Shown: piece by piece, positions 43,323 to 52,565 of the stretch
Layout of the letters: every line of letters begins with the position of its first letter
Position numbering within the stretch: position 1 is the first letter of the stretch
From: Janthinobacterium saanense
GTDB lineage: Bacteria; Pseudomonadota; Gammaproteobacteria; Burkholderiales; Burkholderiaceae_D
Assembly: GCF_014200675.1 (NCBI RefSeq)
Contig: NZ_JACHCI010000002.1
Location: 124,001-188,000, forward strand
DNA length: 64,000 bases
Direction of reading: 5' to 3'
The notes under the pieces: generated by a model
Told to the model about the DNA's origin: nothing
The model's database searches: none
Seen by the model: only the letters and a program-made list of their open reading frames with translations
Position numbers and translations under genes: made by a program

Positions 43323-43775
43323 TCCTTTTCGATACCAACATTTTCATCGACATGCTTGTGGGCTGTCATCAAGCAGCTGTCGAACTGGCGGCCTACGATG
43401 AACCCGCCATCAGCATGATCACTTATATGGAGCTTCGTTCGGGAGAGTTTACGCCCCCAGGACAAAGTAAAACTCGATGGGGTACTCAGCACTTTCACGG
43501 TGTACCCGATAGACTGGGAAATCACGGAACTGGCAATCGGCATCAGGGGTAACAGTCTGTTGAAACCACCCAAGATCAAATTGCCCGACGCCATCATTGG
43601 TGCCACTGCAGTTCGCTGGAGTATTCCGCTCGTTACCCGCAATCCGAAGGATTTCAGCTCCCTCACGGTTCCCGTTCATCTGCCATATGACTATGACTCT
43701 GCTACGGGTGTTGTTTCGAATGTACGCAAGCCATTTGGCAGCCCATCCGGTCCACAGTTCAAGATTCTCACGTAG
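43313..43775 (+). pseudogene. PIN-domain (VapC-like) toxin, frameshifted at a C5 run
   Basis: The frame opens MALILFDTNIFIDMLVGCHQAAVELAAYDEPAISMITYMELRSGEFTP and is then lost; the adjacent frame continues QDKVKLDGVLSTFTVYPIDWEITELAIGIRGNSLLKPPKIKLPDAIIGATAVRWSIPLVTRNPKDF to 43775. Removing one C from the CCCCC at 43454-43458 joins them in one frame of about 153 residues. The four PIN acidic positions are all present: Asp in LFDTN, Glu in MELRSGE, Asp in LPDAIIGAT and Asp/Asn in TRNPKDF. Family: site-specific RNase toxins. Could be inactivation, phase variation or an assembly error. Confidence 0.75.
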
Positions 43776-43882
43776 CTCACGGCATTGGCAGTATCAGCCA
43801 GCGCGCAGGCAGCATCTAAATGCTGGCCACTCCCTGTCCCCAGCCCAGCCATGCGACAATACCCGCCTGTCTTTTACCTCTC

Positions 43883-44314
43883 ATGATCATGACCACTATT
43901 ACCATCCGCCTCGGCGACTGGGCCACTTTGGGCCAGGACGCGTCCGCCATCCGTTTTGAAGTCTTTGTCGATGAACAGAAAGTGCCGGCCGAAATCGAGC
44001 TCGACGCCATGGATGCCGTTTGCCTGCATGCCGTTGCTTATGATGACCAGGGCCGTGCCATCGGTACGGGCCGCTTACTGCCCGATGGCCATATTGGCCG
44101 CATGGCGGTGCGCAAGGTGGGGCGCGGTACGGGTGTGGGTGGCCAGATATTGCAGTTACTGATGAGCAAGGCGCAGGAGCGGGGCGATGCTTTTGTGGTG
44201 CTGAACGCCCAGGCTGCTGCCGCGCCATTCTATGCGCGTCATGGTTTTGTGCAGCAGGGGGAGCAGTTTGAAGAGGCGGGGATTGCGCATGTGGAGATGC
44301 GCCTGCAGTTTTAA
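43883..44314 (+). CDS. GNAT-family N-acetyltransferase
   Basis: A 143-residue acetyltransferase (YjcF-like). RFEVFVDEQKVPAEIELDAMD, the acetyl-CoA loop VRKVGRGTGVGGQILQLLM and LNAQAAAAPFYARHGF are diagnostic. ATG 43883 is used; ATG 43889 (MTTITIRL) is equally likely, since no Shine-Dalgarno sequence is obvious. Acceptor substrate unknown. Confidence 0.8.
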   Translation: MIMTTITIRLGDWATLGQDASAIRFEVFVDEQKVPAEIELDAMDAVCLHAVAYDDQGRAIGTGRLLPDGHIGRMAVRKVGRGTGVGGQILQLLMSKAQERGDAFVVLNAQAAAAPFYARHGFVQQGEQFEEAGIAHVEMRLQF

Positions 44315-44317
44315 ACG

Positions 44318-44354
44318 TAGGTCGGGTTAGCGCATGGCGCGTAACCCGACAAAC
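44318..44354. repeat. REP-like inverted repeat
   Basis: GTCGGGTTA (44321-44329) and TAACCCGAC (44342-44350) are perfect arms around a GCGC-ATG-GCGC core, between the convergent GNAT and ABC permease genes. The element resembles a short palindromic repeat found widely between bacterial genes; no other copy is in this window. Confidence 0.55.
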
Positions 44355-44364
44355 CAGCTGTTGA

Positions 44365-45381
44365 TCAGTTCTGCGCGTGCGACTGGCGCCATTTATCGAG
44401 TATCACCGCCAGCACGATGACCACGCCCTTGGCCACATATTGCCAGAACGATGACAGTCCCAGGATCGTCAGGCCGTTGTTCATCACGCCGATGATCAGG
44501 GCGCCGATGACGGTGCCCCAGACGGAACCGACGCCGCCCATCAGGCTGGTGCCACCCAGCACCACTGCAGCAATGGCGTCCAGTTCATAACCTGAGCCCC
44601 AGTTGCCGTTGGCGGCGTACAGGCGGCTGGCCGACATGGCGCCGCCCAGGCCGGCGAACAGGCCGCTGATGGTGTAGACAAACATCAATACCAGGCCGAC
44701 CTTGATGCCGGTCAGGCGTGCCGCTTGCACGTTGCCGCCGACCGCATAGATATGCAGGCCCAGGGTGGTTTTGCGCAAGATGAACCAGGTGATGATGACG
44801 ACCAGCGCGGCCAGCCAGATCAGCCAGGGTATGGCCAGGAAGCTGCCGTTACCCATCCATTCGAAGCTGGGGATTTCCGTGTTCAGCACGCTGGTGCCAT
44901 CGGCCAGCAAATAGGCTGCGCCGCGCAGGGCGGTCATGGTGCCCAGGGTGACGACGAAGGGGTTCAAGCCTACCAGCGCCACCAGCGCACCGTTCAAGGC
45001 GCCCAGCAGCAGGCCGACCACCAGGAACATGGGAATCGAGAAGCCGGCGAACTGGGCCGACAGCGACATCAGCATGCCTGCCACGGCCGAGACAGCCAGC
45101 ACGGAGCCGACCGACAAATCGATGCCGCTGGTCAAAATAACGAAGGTCATGCCCGATGCCAGTACGATGTTGATCGATACCTGGCGGAAAATGTTCATGG
45201 TGTTATTGCTGCTCATGAAGGTCGACTGGCCATCGCCCGAAAAATACACGGTCAAGCCATACATGGCCAGGTAAAGCACGATCAGCACGGGCAGCATGCC
45301 CAGGCGGCGCATCAGGCCAGATGCGCTGAACGGTTCGCGGGCGCGCGCGGCGGCGCCGCGGGTGGTAGTAGGGGTAGTCAT
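44365..45381 (-). CDS. Ribose-type sugar ABC transporter, permease
   Basis: A 338-residue inner-membrane permease of the RbsC/XylH branch. ILTSGIDLSVGSVLAVSAVAGML and the late GGTSLMGGVGSVWGTVIGALIIGVMNNGLTILGLSSFWQ are hallmarks. It is last of six genes in the operon, 24 bases after the ATPase gene. Sugar specificity cannot be told from the permease. Confidence 0.93.
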   Translation of the reverse strand: MTTPTTTRGAAARAREPFSASGLMRRLGMLPVLIVLYLAMYGLTVYFSGDGQSTFMSSNNTMNIFRQVSINIVLASGMTFVILTSGIDLSVGSVLAVSAVAGMLMSLSAQFAGFSIPMFLVVGLLLGALNGALVALVGLNPFVVTLGTMTALRGAAYLLADGTSVLNTEIPSFEWMGNGSFLAIPWLIWLAALVVIITWFILRKTTLGLHIYAVGGNVQAARLTGIKVGLVLMFVYTISGLFAGLGGAMSASRLYAANGNWGSGYELDAIAAVVLGGTSLMGGVGSVWGTVIGALIIGVMNNGLTILGLSSFWQYVAKGVVIVLAVILDKWRQSHAQN

Positions 45382-45405
45382 GATGAATCTCCTTATTGAT
45401 TTTCT

Positions 45406-46905
45406 TTAAGCTGCTTCTACCAGGGTGGCGTAGGCGAGGATCTTTTCCTGCGTGATATCGTCGCCCGTGACTTCACCGGTCAAGCGGCCTTCGCACATCA
45501 CCATCACCCGGTCGCAGATGCCGACCAGCTCGGCCAGTTCACTGGAAATGCATAGCACGGCCGTGCCCGCATCAGCCAGCTGGTGGATGATTTTGTAGAT
45601 TTCGCTTTTCGCGCCCACGTCCACGCCGCGCGTGGGTTCGTCGAGTATCAGCACCTTGGGCTTGATGGCCAGCCAGCGCGCCAGCAAGACTTTTTGCTGG
45701 TTACCGCCCGACAAGCCGCCCACGATGCCTTCCGGTCCCGACACTTTCACGTTCAGGCTGGCGATCGATTCGCGCGCCAGCTCCGTCAATGCGCCATGGT
45801 TGACCACGCCAGCCGTGGCGTGCTGCGACAAAATGTTCATCGACATGTTTTCCATCGCCGACAATTGCATGAACAAGCCCAGGCTCTTGCGGTCTTCCGG
45901 CAGGTAGCCGATGCCGTGGCGTATCGCCACCAGCGGTTGCGTAATCTGCACTCGCTCGCCGTCGAGCCAGACCTGGCCCGTTTGTTTCTTGTCGGCGCCA
46001 AAGATCAACCGCGCCAATTCTGTGCGGCCCGCGCCCACCAGGCCTGCCAGACCGGCCACTTCGCCCGCGTGCAGGCTCAAGGAGGCAGGCTTGACCTTGC
46101 CGCCGCTCATGTTTTCCACGCGCAAACGCTCGGCGCCCCGCGTGCTGCGGCGCTGGTGCTGGTAAAAATCGTCGGCCGAACGGCCCACCATCATTTGCAC
46201 GACTTTCTTTTGATCCAGCTCATCCTTGCCCAGTTCGCCTACATAAGCGCCGTCGCGCAGCACCGTGATGCGGCGCGCCAGGCGTTCGACTTCGGCCATG
46301 CGGTGGCTGATGTACAGCACAGCCAGGCCCTTGTCGCGCTGGGCTTCGATGATGCGGAACAATTGTTCCGTCTCGCGGTCGGACAGGGCGGCCGTCGGTT
46401 CATCCATGATCAGGATGCGGCTCTTGTGCACCAGCGCGCGGGCGATTTCCACTTGCTGCTGTTCGGCAATGGAGAGGCTGCTGACCATGCTGTCGGCATG
46501 GAAGCGTGAACCGAGGTCGGCCAGGATGGCGTTGGTGCGCTCGCGCATCTCGGCTGCATTGACGGTCCAGAAGCGGCCTTGCGGCTCGCTGCCCATGAAC
46601 ACGTTTTGCGCCACCGTCATGTTCTTGGCGACGCTCAGTTCCTGGTAAATCAGGTTGATGCCCAGCGCGCGTGCTTCGCCCGGGCTGCGTATCTTGATGG
46701 CTTTGCCATCGAGCAGGATTTCGCCTGCATCCGGCGTGTAGACGCCAGACAGGATTTTCATCAGGGTGCTCTTGCCGGCGCCGTTTTCGCCCATCACGGC
46801 ATGGATTTCGCCGCTGCGCACCACCAGGTGCACGCCGCGCAGCGCGCGCGTGGCACCGAAGCGCTTCTCGATGCCGCGCATTTCAAAAATAATATCGTCG
46901 CTCAT
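45406..46905 (-). CDS. Ribose-type sugar ABC transporter, ATPase
   Basis: A 499-residue double ATPase of the RbsA/XylG/MglA type. The first domain has Walker A MGENGAGKST, signature SIAEQQQVEIARAL and Walker B ILIMDEPTAALS; the second has a degenerate P-loop (AGLVGAGRTELARLIFG), the signature GLSGGNQQKVLLARWL and VLILDEPTRGVDVGAKSEIY. Cytoplasmic, pairs with the permease gene downstream. Confidence 0.94.
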   Translation of the reverse strand: MSDDIIFEMRGIEKRFGATRALRGVHLVVRSGEIHAVMGENGAGKSTLMKILSGVYTPDAGEILLDGKAIKIRSPGEARALGINLIYQELSVAKNMTVAQNVFMGSEPQGRFWTVNAAEMRERTNAILADLGSRFHADSMVSSLSIAEQQQVEIARALVHKSRILIMDEPTAALSDRETEQLFRIIEAQRDKGLAVLYISHRMAEVERLARRITVLRDGAYVGELGKDELDQKKVVQMMVGRSADDFYQHQRRSTRGAERLRVENMSGGKVKPASLSLHAGEVAGLAGLVGAGRTELARLIFGADKKQTGQVWLDGERVQITQPLVAIRHGIGYLPEDRKSLGLFMQLSAMENMSMNILSQHATAGVVNHGALTELARESIASLNVKVSGPEGIVGGLSGGNQQKVLLARWLAIKPKVLILDEPTRGVDVGAKSEIYKIIHQLADAGTAVLCISSELAELVGICDRVMVMCEGRLTGEVTGDDITQEKILAYATLVEAA

Positions 46906-46982
46906 GACGTGTCCTCGCTGTTGAAACTGGGATTGGCCACCGTCATGGCGACGCTGGCGAATCCCACGTGGTGCAAGCTTGC

Positions 46983-47918
46983 TTAGTTTTTCACCCAGCC
47001 GGCGTAAGCGGCAACGTTTTCCTTGTTGACGATAGGCGTAGGCAGCAGCACCGTCGTCTGTTTCGGCGCGCGGCCATTCATGATGTCGTAGCCCACTTGC
47101 ACGGCGTCGGCCGCCATGCGGTAAGGGTTTTGCGAGGCGGTGGCGGCAAACAGGCCGGCCTTGTTTTTCAGCGCGTTCTGGCCGTCCGGTGCGCCATCGA
47201 CAGCCGTGATCAGCTTGATGTCAGTGCGTTTGGCTTGCTTGATGGCCAGTTCGGCGCCGATGCCGGTCGGGTCATTGATGGCGAACACGGCGTCGATCTT
47301 CGGATGGGCTGTCAGCAGGTTGGACATCACCGTCAGGCCGCCATCGCGGCTGCCGCCCGCGTTCTGGTTGTCCGACAGGATTTTAATGTCCTTGAAGCCT
47401 GCCAGGGTTTTCTTGCAACCGGTAACGCGGTCGATCACGGCCGTGACCGGTGGGCCATTGATGATGACCACATTGCCCTTGCCGCCGATCTGCTTGGCCA
47501 GGTAGGCGCACGAGACATCGCCTGCCATGGTGTTGTCCGACATCACGGTGGCCGACGCGTTTTGCGCGCCCACGTCGACGGCAATCACGATCACGCCTGC
47601 ATCGCGGGCTTTTTTCACGGCCGGGCCGATGCCCTTGGAATCGGCAGCGTTCAGGATGATGATGTCGGTCTTGTTGGCGATAAAGTTTTCAATCTGGTCG
47701 ACCTGGGTGTTCAAGTCATACTTGCTCGATACGGTAGTGACTTTCACGCCAGGGCCGCCGATCTTCCTGGCGCTTTCCTCGGCGCCGCGGCCGATGGCCA
47801 CGAAGAAGGGATTGGCCAGGTCGCCGACGGTGATGCCGATCGATTTCAAGGGCTTGTCGGCGGCAAACGCGCCACAGGCGATGGACATGAGCAGGGAGGC
47901 GGTAAGAATCTTTTTCAT
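46983..47918 (-). CDS. Ribose-type periplasmic sugar-binding protein
   Basis: A 311-residue exported binding protein. ATG 47918 (MKKILTASLLMSIACGAFA-AD) follows GGAG; the TTG upstream is discarded. LKSIGITVGDLANPFFVAIGRGAEESARKI and DIIILNAADSKGIGPAVKKARDAGVIVIAVDVGA show the RbsB/XylF-type fold. It is separated from the transaldolase gene by 117 bases that contain a 17-base palindrome, and precedes the ATPase gene by 77 bases. Confidence 0.92.
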   Translation of the reverse strand: MKKILTASLLMSIACGAFAADKPLKSIGITVGDLANPFFVAIGRGAEESARKIGGPGVKVTTVSSKYDLNTQVDQIENFIANKTDIIILNAADSKGIGPAVKKARDAGVIVIAVDVGAQNASATVMSDNTMAGDVSCAYLAKQIGGKGNVVIINGPPVTAVIDRVTGCKKTLAGFKDIKILSDNQNAGGSRDGGLTVMSNLLTAHPKIDAVFAINDPTGIGAELAIKQAKRTDIKLITAVDGAPDGQNALKNKAGLFAATASQNPYRMAADAVQVGYDIMNGRAPKQTTVLLPTPIVNKENVAAYAGWVKN

Positions 47919-48002
47919 ATGAATCTCCAAGGTTTTTATTGTGTTGAAATAAACTCAGGCACTAGGTGTAACGTACTGCAGGGTGAAAATTGATTATCTT
48001 TT

Positions 48003-48019
48003 AACTATGATTCATAGTT
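48003..48019. promoter_or_regulatory. 17-bp palindrome between tal and the binding-protein gene
   Basis: AACTATGA-T-TCATAGTT is perfectly palindromic and lies 16 bases past the transaldolase stop codon, 85 bases before the binding-protein ATG. It lacks a T-run, so it may be an operator or an RNA-processing hairpin that sets different expression of the transporter. Confidence 0.45.
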
Positions 48020-48035
48020 TGTTGCTGGATATCTT

Positions 48036-48983
48036 CTATTTGCTGCGCAAGGCATTGATCATGGCGTCCAGCTTGCCTGCATCGACGGCGAAGCCACGGA
48101 TGCCTTCAGCCAGTTTCTCGGTTGCCATCGCGTCGTCGTTCATGGCGTAGCGGAATGCCGCTACGTCGTAATGCACGGCAGGTTGCGCTTCGGCGTTGCC
48201 GCCCAGTGCGCGCTCGAACGGCGTGTCGGACGCTTCCAGCTTGGCCAGCAAGTCGGGGCTGATGGTCAGCAGGTCGCAGCCTGACAGCGCCGTGATCTGG
48301 CCCGTGTTGCGGAAACTGGCGCCCATCACTTGCGTGGCGATGCCGTGTTGCTTGTAGTAATCGTAGATGCGCGTTACCGATTGCACGCCCGGATCGTTAG
48401 ACAGTGAACGGGCCGCTTCGTCCCATGCGGCGCCGGCCGATTTCTTGTACCAGTCGTAGATGCGGCCCACGAATGGCGAGATCAAACGTACTTTGGCGTC
48501 GGCGCAGGCGACCGCCTGGCAAAACGAAAACAGCAGGGTCAGGTTGCAAAAGATGCCGTCGCGCTCGAGTTCGCGGGCCGCCTGTATGCCTTCCCAGGTG
48601 GCGGCGATCTTGATCAGGACACGTTCGCGGGCAATGCCGGCCGCTTCGTACAGGGCGATCAAACGGCGTGCACGGGCTACGGTGGCGGCGGTGTCAAAGC
48701 TCAGGCGGGCGTCGACTTCGGTCGACACGCGTCCCGGCACCACTTTCAGGATTTCCAGGCCGAAGCGCACCAGCACCTGGTCGACGATATCTTCCAGCGA
48801 GGCGCTCTGGTGGGCGGCGACCGTGCTTTCCAGCAGCGGAGCATACTCAGGCTGCAATACCGCCTTCAGGATCAGGGATGGATTGGTGGTGGCGTCTTGC
48901 GGGGCAAAGCGCGCCAGTTGCAGAAAGTCGCCGGTGTCGGCGACCACAGTGCTGTGTTGCTTCAATTGTTGCAGTTGGTTCAT
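48036..48983 (-). CDS. tal: Transaldolase
   Basis: A 315-residue transaldolase linking the pentose-phosphate pathway with glycolysis. [12 protein letters not shown], the Schiff-base Lys in [38 protein letters not shown] and [15 protein letters not shown] are the family motifs. Placed between the xylulokinase and transporter genes, it suits a pathway that yields xylulose-5-phosphate. Confidence 0.93.
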   Translation of the reverse strand: MNQLQQLKQHSTVVADTGDFLQLARFAPQDATTNPSLILKAVLQPEYAPLLESTVAAHQSASLEDIVDQVLVRFGLEILKVVPGRVSTEVDARLSFDTAATVARARRLIALYEAAGIARERVLIKIAATWEGIQAARELERDGIFCNLTLLFSFCQAVACADAKVRLISPFVGRIYDWYKKSAGAAWDEAARSLSNDPGVQSVTRIYDYYKQHGIATQVMGASFRNTGQITALSGCDLLTISPDLLAKLEASDTPFERALGGNAEAQPAVHYDVAAFRYAMNDDAMATEKLAEGIRGFAVDAGKLDAMINALRSK

Positions 48984-49018
48984 CGCTATTCGTCCTTATA
49001 AATACAGAGCGCAGGAAA

Positions 49019-50506
49019 CTACGCTGCTTGATGTAAAGCCTGTACGGCGGGAAACAGGCTGCGGTACTTCTGATAACGCACTTGCAAGGCCGCATGTTGT
49101 GCGGCATCCGGTGCAAAGGTATTCTTGATGGCCAGGCCGGTTTCCAGCAGGCCACGCTCGCCGATGGCGGCAAAACCCAGCTTGGCCGCGCCTATGCTGG
49201 CCGACAATTCGCTGTCATGCAGGGTGCGCATTTCCACGCCCAGCACATTGGCCAGCAACTGCGCCCAGTACTGGCTGCGCGCGCCGCCGCCTACCAGCAG
49301 GCAGTGCGGCACGCTCGCACCGGTCGAGGTGACGGCCGCCATGGCGTCGCGCAGGGCAAAGGCCACGCCTTCCAGCACGGCATAACCCAGTTGCGCGGTA
49401 TTGCTATCATGGCCCAACTGTAAAAAAGCGCCGCGCACTTGCGGGTCATTGTGGGGCGTGCGTTCGCCTGATAAATAGGGCAGGAACAGTGGCGCGGACG
49501 ATGGCACGCCCTGGGCCAGCGGCAAGGCCGACTCGACCAGCGCCAGCAAGGCCGCTTCATTCGGCATCCCCAGCACGCCCGTGGCCCAGCGCAGACAGCT
49601 GGCGCCCGACAAAATGGCGCCCATGGCGTACCAGCGGCCGGGCAGGGCGTGGCAAAAACTGTGCACGCCGGCGGCCGGGTTGCCCAGCGGCTGTTCGGTG
49701 ACGGAAACAATCGCCGCGCTGGTGCCCAGTGAAATAAAGCTGTCGCCAGCGGACACGGCGCCGATACCGACGGCCGAGACAGGATTGTCGCCGCCGCCAC
49801 CGGCCACGATCACGCCGCTAGGCAAGCCCAGCAGCAAGGTGCTGACAGTGTGCACGGTGCCGGTGGCGGCATCGCCTTCGACCAGCGGCGGCATCTGATC
49901 CACACGCAAGCCGCTCGCTTCGAGCATCGGGCCATACCAGGCGCGCTCGGCGATATTGAGCCACAAGGTGCCGGCCGCATCCGACATGTCGGTGATTTTT
50001 TGGCCCGTCAATTGCAGGCGCAGATAGTCTTTCGGCGACAGCACGCAGGCAATCGCCGCAAACGCCTGTGGTTCATGTTCCTGCAGCCACAGCAGCTTGG
50101 GCGCGGTCAGGCCAGCCATGGCCAGGCTGCCCGTAACGAGAGCAAACGCAGGGTAGTCGCTCGCCAGGGCCGCCGCTTCGACGTGGGCGCGCGCATCGTT
50201 CCACAGGATGGCGGGGCGGATGCAGTCATCGTGCTTGTCGAGCAGCACCGCGCCATGCATCTGGCCCGACAGGCCGATGCAGCGGATGGCGGCGTAGTCT
50301 TGCGGATGGGCTGCGCGCAGCTGGCTCAAGGCTTGCACGCAGGCAGCCCACCAGTCCTGCGGGTCTTGTTCGGACCAGCCCGCCTGTGGGCGGTTGACGC
50401 CCAGGCGCACGGAAGCTTGCGCGCGGATGGCGCCTTTGCTGTCCATCAGCACGGTTTTCAGTTCGGAAGTGCCCAGGTCGATGCCCAGCGAGATCGCGTT
50501 GTCCAT
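49019..50506 (-). CDS. xylB: Xylulokinase (FGGY carbohydrate kinase)
   Basis: A 495-residue FGGY kinase. The phosphate-1 motif LGIDLGTSELKTVLMD opens the protein, LSGQMHGAVLLDKHD is the xylulokinase-type substrate motif, and VGGGARSQYWAQLLANVLG is the second ATP motif. It phosphorylates D-xylulose to xylulose-5-phosphate. ATG 50506 is used; a GTG six codons upstream is possible. xylA or a polyol dehydrogenase is absent, so the sugar may enter as xylulose or be converted elsewhere. Confidence 0.88.
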   Translation of the reverse strand: MDNAISLGIDLGTSELKTVLMDSKGAIRAQASVRLGVNRPQAGWSEQDPQDWWAACVQALSQLRAAHPQDYAAIRCIGLSGQMHGAVLLDKHDDCIRPAILWNDARAHVEAAALASDYPAFALVTGSLAMAGLTAPKLLWLQEHEPQAFAAIACVLSPKDYLRLQLTGQKITDMSDAAGTLWLNIAERAWYGPMLEASGLRVDQMPPLVEGDAATGTVHTVSTLLLGLPSGVIVAGGGGDNPVSAVGIGAVSAGDSFISLGTSAAIVSVTEQPLGNPAAGVHSFCHALPGRWYAMGAILSGASCLRWATGVLGMPNEAALLALVESALPLAQGVPSSAPLFLPYLSGERTPHNDPQVRGAFLQLGHDSNTAQLGYAVLEGVAFALRDAMAAVTSTGASVPHCLLVGGGARSQYWAQLLANVLGVEMRTLHDSELSASIGAAKLGFAAIGERGLLETGLAIKNTFAPDAAQHAALQVRYQKYRSLFPAVQALHQAA

Positions 50507-50541
50507 GTGTTCAGAGGTCGGCACGGTAGAAAGAGGTTGGT

Positions 50542-51543
50542 TTAAGCGCAGCCGCAGGAATTGCGTATGCGCAAGGTTGGCGCCAATCGGCTCGCGTGTT
50601 GTGCGCGGCCCGGATTGGCGATGCGTTCGATCAGCAGGTCGACCGCCATCGAACCGAGTTCTTCCAGCGGCTGGGCCATGACGGTCAGGCGCGGACTGAA
50701 GTAATCGGCCCAGTCGAAATCATCGAAGCCGGCCAGCGCCACTTCTTGCGGCACGGCGATATGCGCGTCGCGCAGCGCATGCATGGTGCCGATGGTCATC
50801 AGGTTATTGCCCGCCACGATGGCGGTGGGGCGCTGCTCCAGTTGCAGCAACTCACGCGTGGCCGCGCCGCTGCGCGCCAGGTTGGAGTCGCCCGAACGCA
50901 CCAGGGCAGGGTCGAAAGTGATGCCAGCGCGCGCCAATGCCAACCGATACCCCTCGACGCGTTCATTGGTGGTCGACAAGCCTGCCGCGCCGGCAATAAA
51001 GCCGATGCGGCGGTGGCCGTGCACGGTAATCAAGTGGCTGACCAGCTGCGCCGTGGCTTCGACGTTTTCCACGCCGACCTGGTCAAACGGCAATGGCGAC
51101 ATGCGGTCGACCAGCACGGAAGCGATCTTGTTGCTGCTGAGGTAATTGAGGGCCAGCTTGTCCGGATCGCCCGAGGGCGCCAGCACGATGCCATCGACAC
51201 GGCGCTGGTGCAGGTTTTGCACCACTTTCAATTCCTGGGCCGGATCGTCGTGGGTATCGGAAAACAGCATCATCAAGCCATGGCGCGTGCAGGCCGCCTC
51301 GATGGCGCGCACGGTTTCGCTGAAGTAATGGTTGGTGAAAGCGGAAATGGCCACGCCGATGGTGCCCGACGATGAACCGGCCAGCGCGCGCGCCAGCATA
51401 TTGGGCACATAGCCGATCTGCTGCATCGCCGCGTTGACGGCAGCGACGGTTTTCGGGCTGACCTTGCGGGTGCCGTTCAGTACGTGCGAGACGGTCGACA
51501 ACGATACGTCTGCCGCCCTTGCTACATCTTCCATGGTGGCCAT
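50542..51543 (-). CDS. LacI-family transcriptional regulator
   Basis: A 333-residue repressor. The N-terminal HTH and hinge read TMEDVARAADVSLSTVSHVLNGTRKVSPKTVAAVNAAMQQIGYVPNMLARAL; the rest is the sugar-binding core. GGAGA precedes ATG 51543. First gene of the sugar operon; three CG-centred operator-like sequences lie upstream, so it probably represses its own operon and responds to a pentose or its phosphate. Confidence 0.92.
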   Translation of the reverse strand: MATMEDVARAADVSLSTVSHVLNGTRKVSPKTVAAVNAAMQQIGYVPNMLARALAGSSSGTIGVAISAFTNHYFSETVRAIEAACTRHGLMMLFSDTHDDPAQELKVVQNLHQRRVDGIVLAPSGDPDKLALNYLSSNKIASVLVDRMSPLPFDQVGVENVEATAQLVSHLITVHGHRRIGFIAGAAGLSTTNERVEGYRLALARAGITFDPALVRSGDSNLARSGAATRELLQLEQRPTAIVAGNNLMTIGTMHALRDAHIAVPQEVALAGFDDFDWADYFSPRLTVMAQPLEELGSMAVDLLIERIANPGRAQHASRLAPTLRIRNSCGCA

Positions 51544-51615
51544 GGTGTCTCCAGAATATTCTTGTTGTTAGTGCTGTGCGGCTATGTTTTATGCCGCTTT
51601 GAATCCATCGTAAAC

Positions 51616-51662
51616 AAAAGAAAGCGCTTGCGCAAGCGCTTTCTTTTTTTGCGCAAACGTTT
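51616..51662. promoter_or_regulatory. Clustered LacI-type operators
   Basis: A perfect 32-base palindrome (51616-51647) contains two AAGCGCTT cores (51622-51629 and 51634-51641) separated by GCGC; a third CG-centred core, AAACGTTT, follows at 51655-51662. All have the central CpG typical of LacI-family sites. The cluster lies 73-120 bases before the lacI-type gene. The T-run after the palindrome on the plus strand would also allow it to terminate rightward transcription. Confidence 0.65.
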
Positions 51663-51727
51663 TCGTGGCTGAAAAAACGCATTATTTGCGGAAGATTAAC
51701 GGCTGCCGGAGAGGCAAGGAGCTTAAG

Positions 51728-51800
51728 TTGGCGTCACTTTTACCCCTAAAGCAAACGCTGGGGCCGGACGGGGACGCCAAGTCCCTGAGGGTCCGACCCC
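51728..51800. other. Intergenic dyads after the operator region
   Basis: TTGGCGTC (51728-51735) pairs with GACGCCAA (51773-51780), and GGGTC-C-GACCC lies at 51789-51799. These GC-rich inverted elements resemble dispersed intergenic repeats, but with one copy here I cannot show that. Confidence 0.25.
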
Positions 51801-51821
51801 GGTCTCTGCTATTGGGGGGAG

Positions 51822-52565
51822 TTACTGAATCAGCAGCTCATGCAACTCGCCCGGCGCATCGGCGTACAGCTTGACGACGGTGGAGGTACGGGTGCCGTAG
51901 CCCGGCGTTTCGATGCAGACGGCGGACAGCACGCGCTCGAGGTCGAGCGGCACGCCGGTGTCGGGCAGGCGGAAGTCGGGCGCGCGCGTGGTGTCGGCCA
52001 GCATGTCGAAATACGCGTCGTCCGGTGCGCCCTGGCACAGCAGGCTGGCGAACTGGGCCTTGGTTTTCAAGACCTTGGGCCATGGCGCGTCGAGCAGGGC
52101 GTTCGACAAGCCATAGATGCCCGGCGCCAAAGGCTGGCCATTGCGGGCGTCATCCTGGCCCCGGTTGGAAAACCAGATCAGGGTATCGCTATCGCCCAGC
52201 ACCAGGTTAAAACCGTTGTAGGCGTCGGCGCCCGCTGCGATCTGCGCAACATATTCTTGCGCCGTCATGCTGCCCGCCAGGTAGTCGGCCACCAGCGCGC
52301 CGCGCGAGGGCGCATCGTCGCGGTGATCCTTCGGGCTGCGGATATTGGTGATGGCGGCAAAGCGCGAACGCCCGCCTTCCCGGGAAGGCTGGGTGATGCC
52401 CATCCAGCTACCGCCCGCCTGCAGGTCGCGGCCTGCATAGACTTGCGGGTGCTCAGGCCAGGCGCCGGCAGGGGCACTGGCGCGGTCGTAGTATTCGTCG
52501 CGGTTGGCGGCGGCAATCAGCGGTACGTGCGGATTGACTTTCCAGGCAAAGACGATCAGGCACAT
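51822..52565 (-). CDS. NRDE (TANGO2-like) family protein
   Basis: A 247-residue protein that opens MCLIVFAWKVNPHVPLIAAANRDEYYDRASAPAGAW, the NRDE motif with Cys2. Later AGRDLQAGGSWMGI and ITNIRSP complete the family pattern. The Ntn-hydrolase-like fold suggests self-processing or heme/lipid binding as proposed for TANGO2, but the bacterial function is unknown. The start overlaps the end of the DUF4936 gene by 10 bases. Confidence 0.85.
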   Translation of the reverse strand: MCLIVFAWKVNPHVPLIAAANRDEYYDRASAPAGAWPEHPQVYAGRDLQAGGSWMGITQPSREGGRSRFAAITNIRSPKDHRDDAPSRGALVADYLAGSMTAQEYVAQIAAGADAYNGFNLVLGDSDTLIWFSNRGQDDARNGQPLAPGIYGLSNALLDAPWPKVLKTKAQFASLLCQGAPDDAYFDMLADTTRAPDFRLPDTGVPLDLERVLSAVCIETPGYGTRTSTVVKLYADAPGELHELLIQ

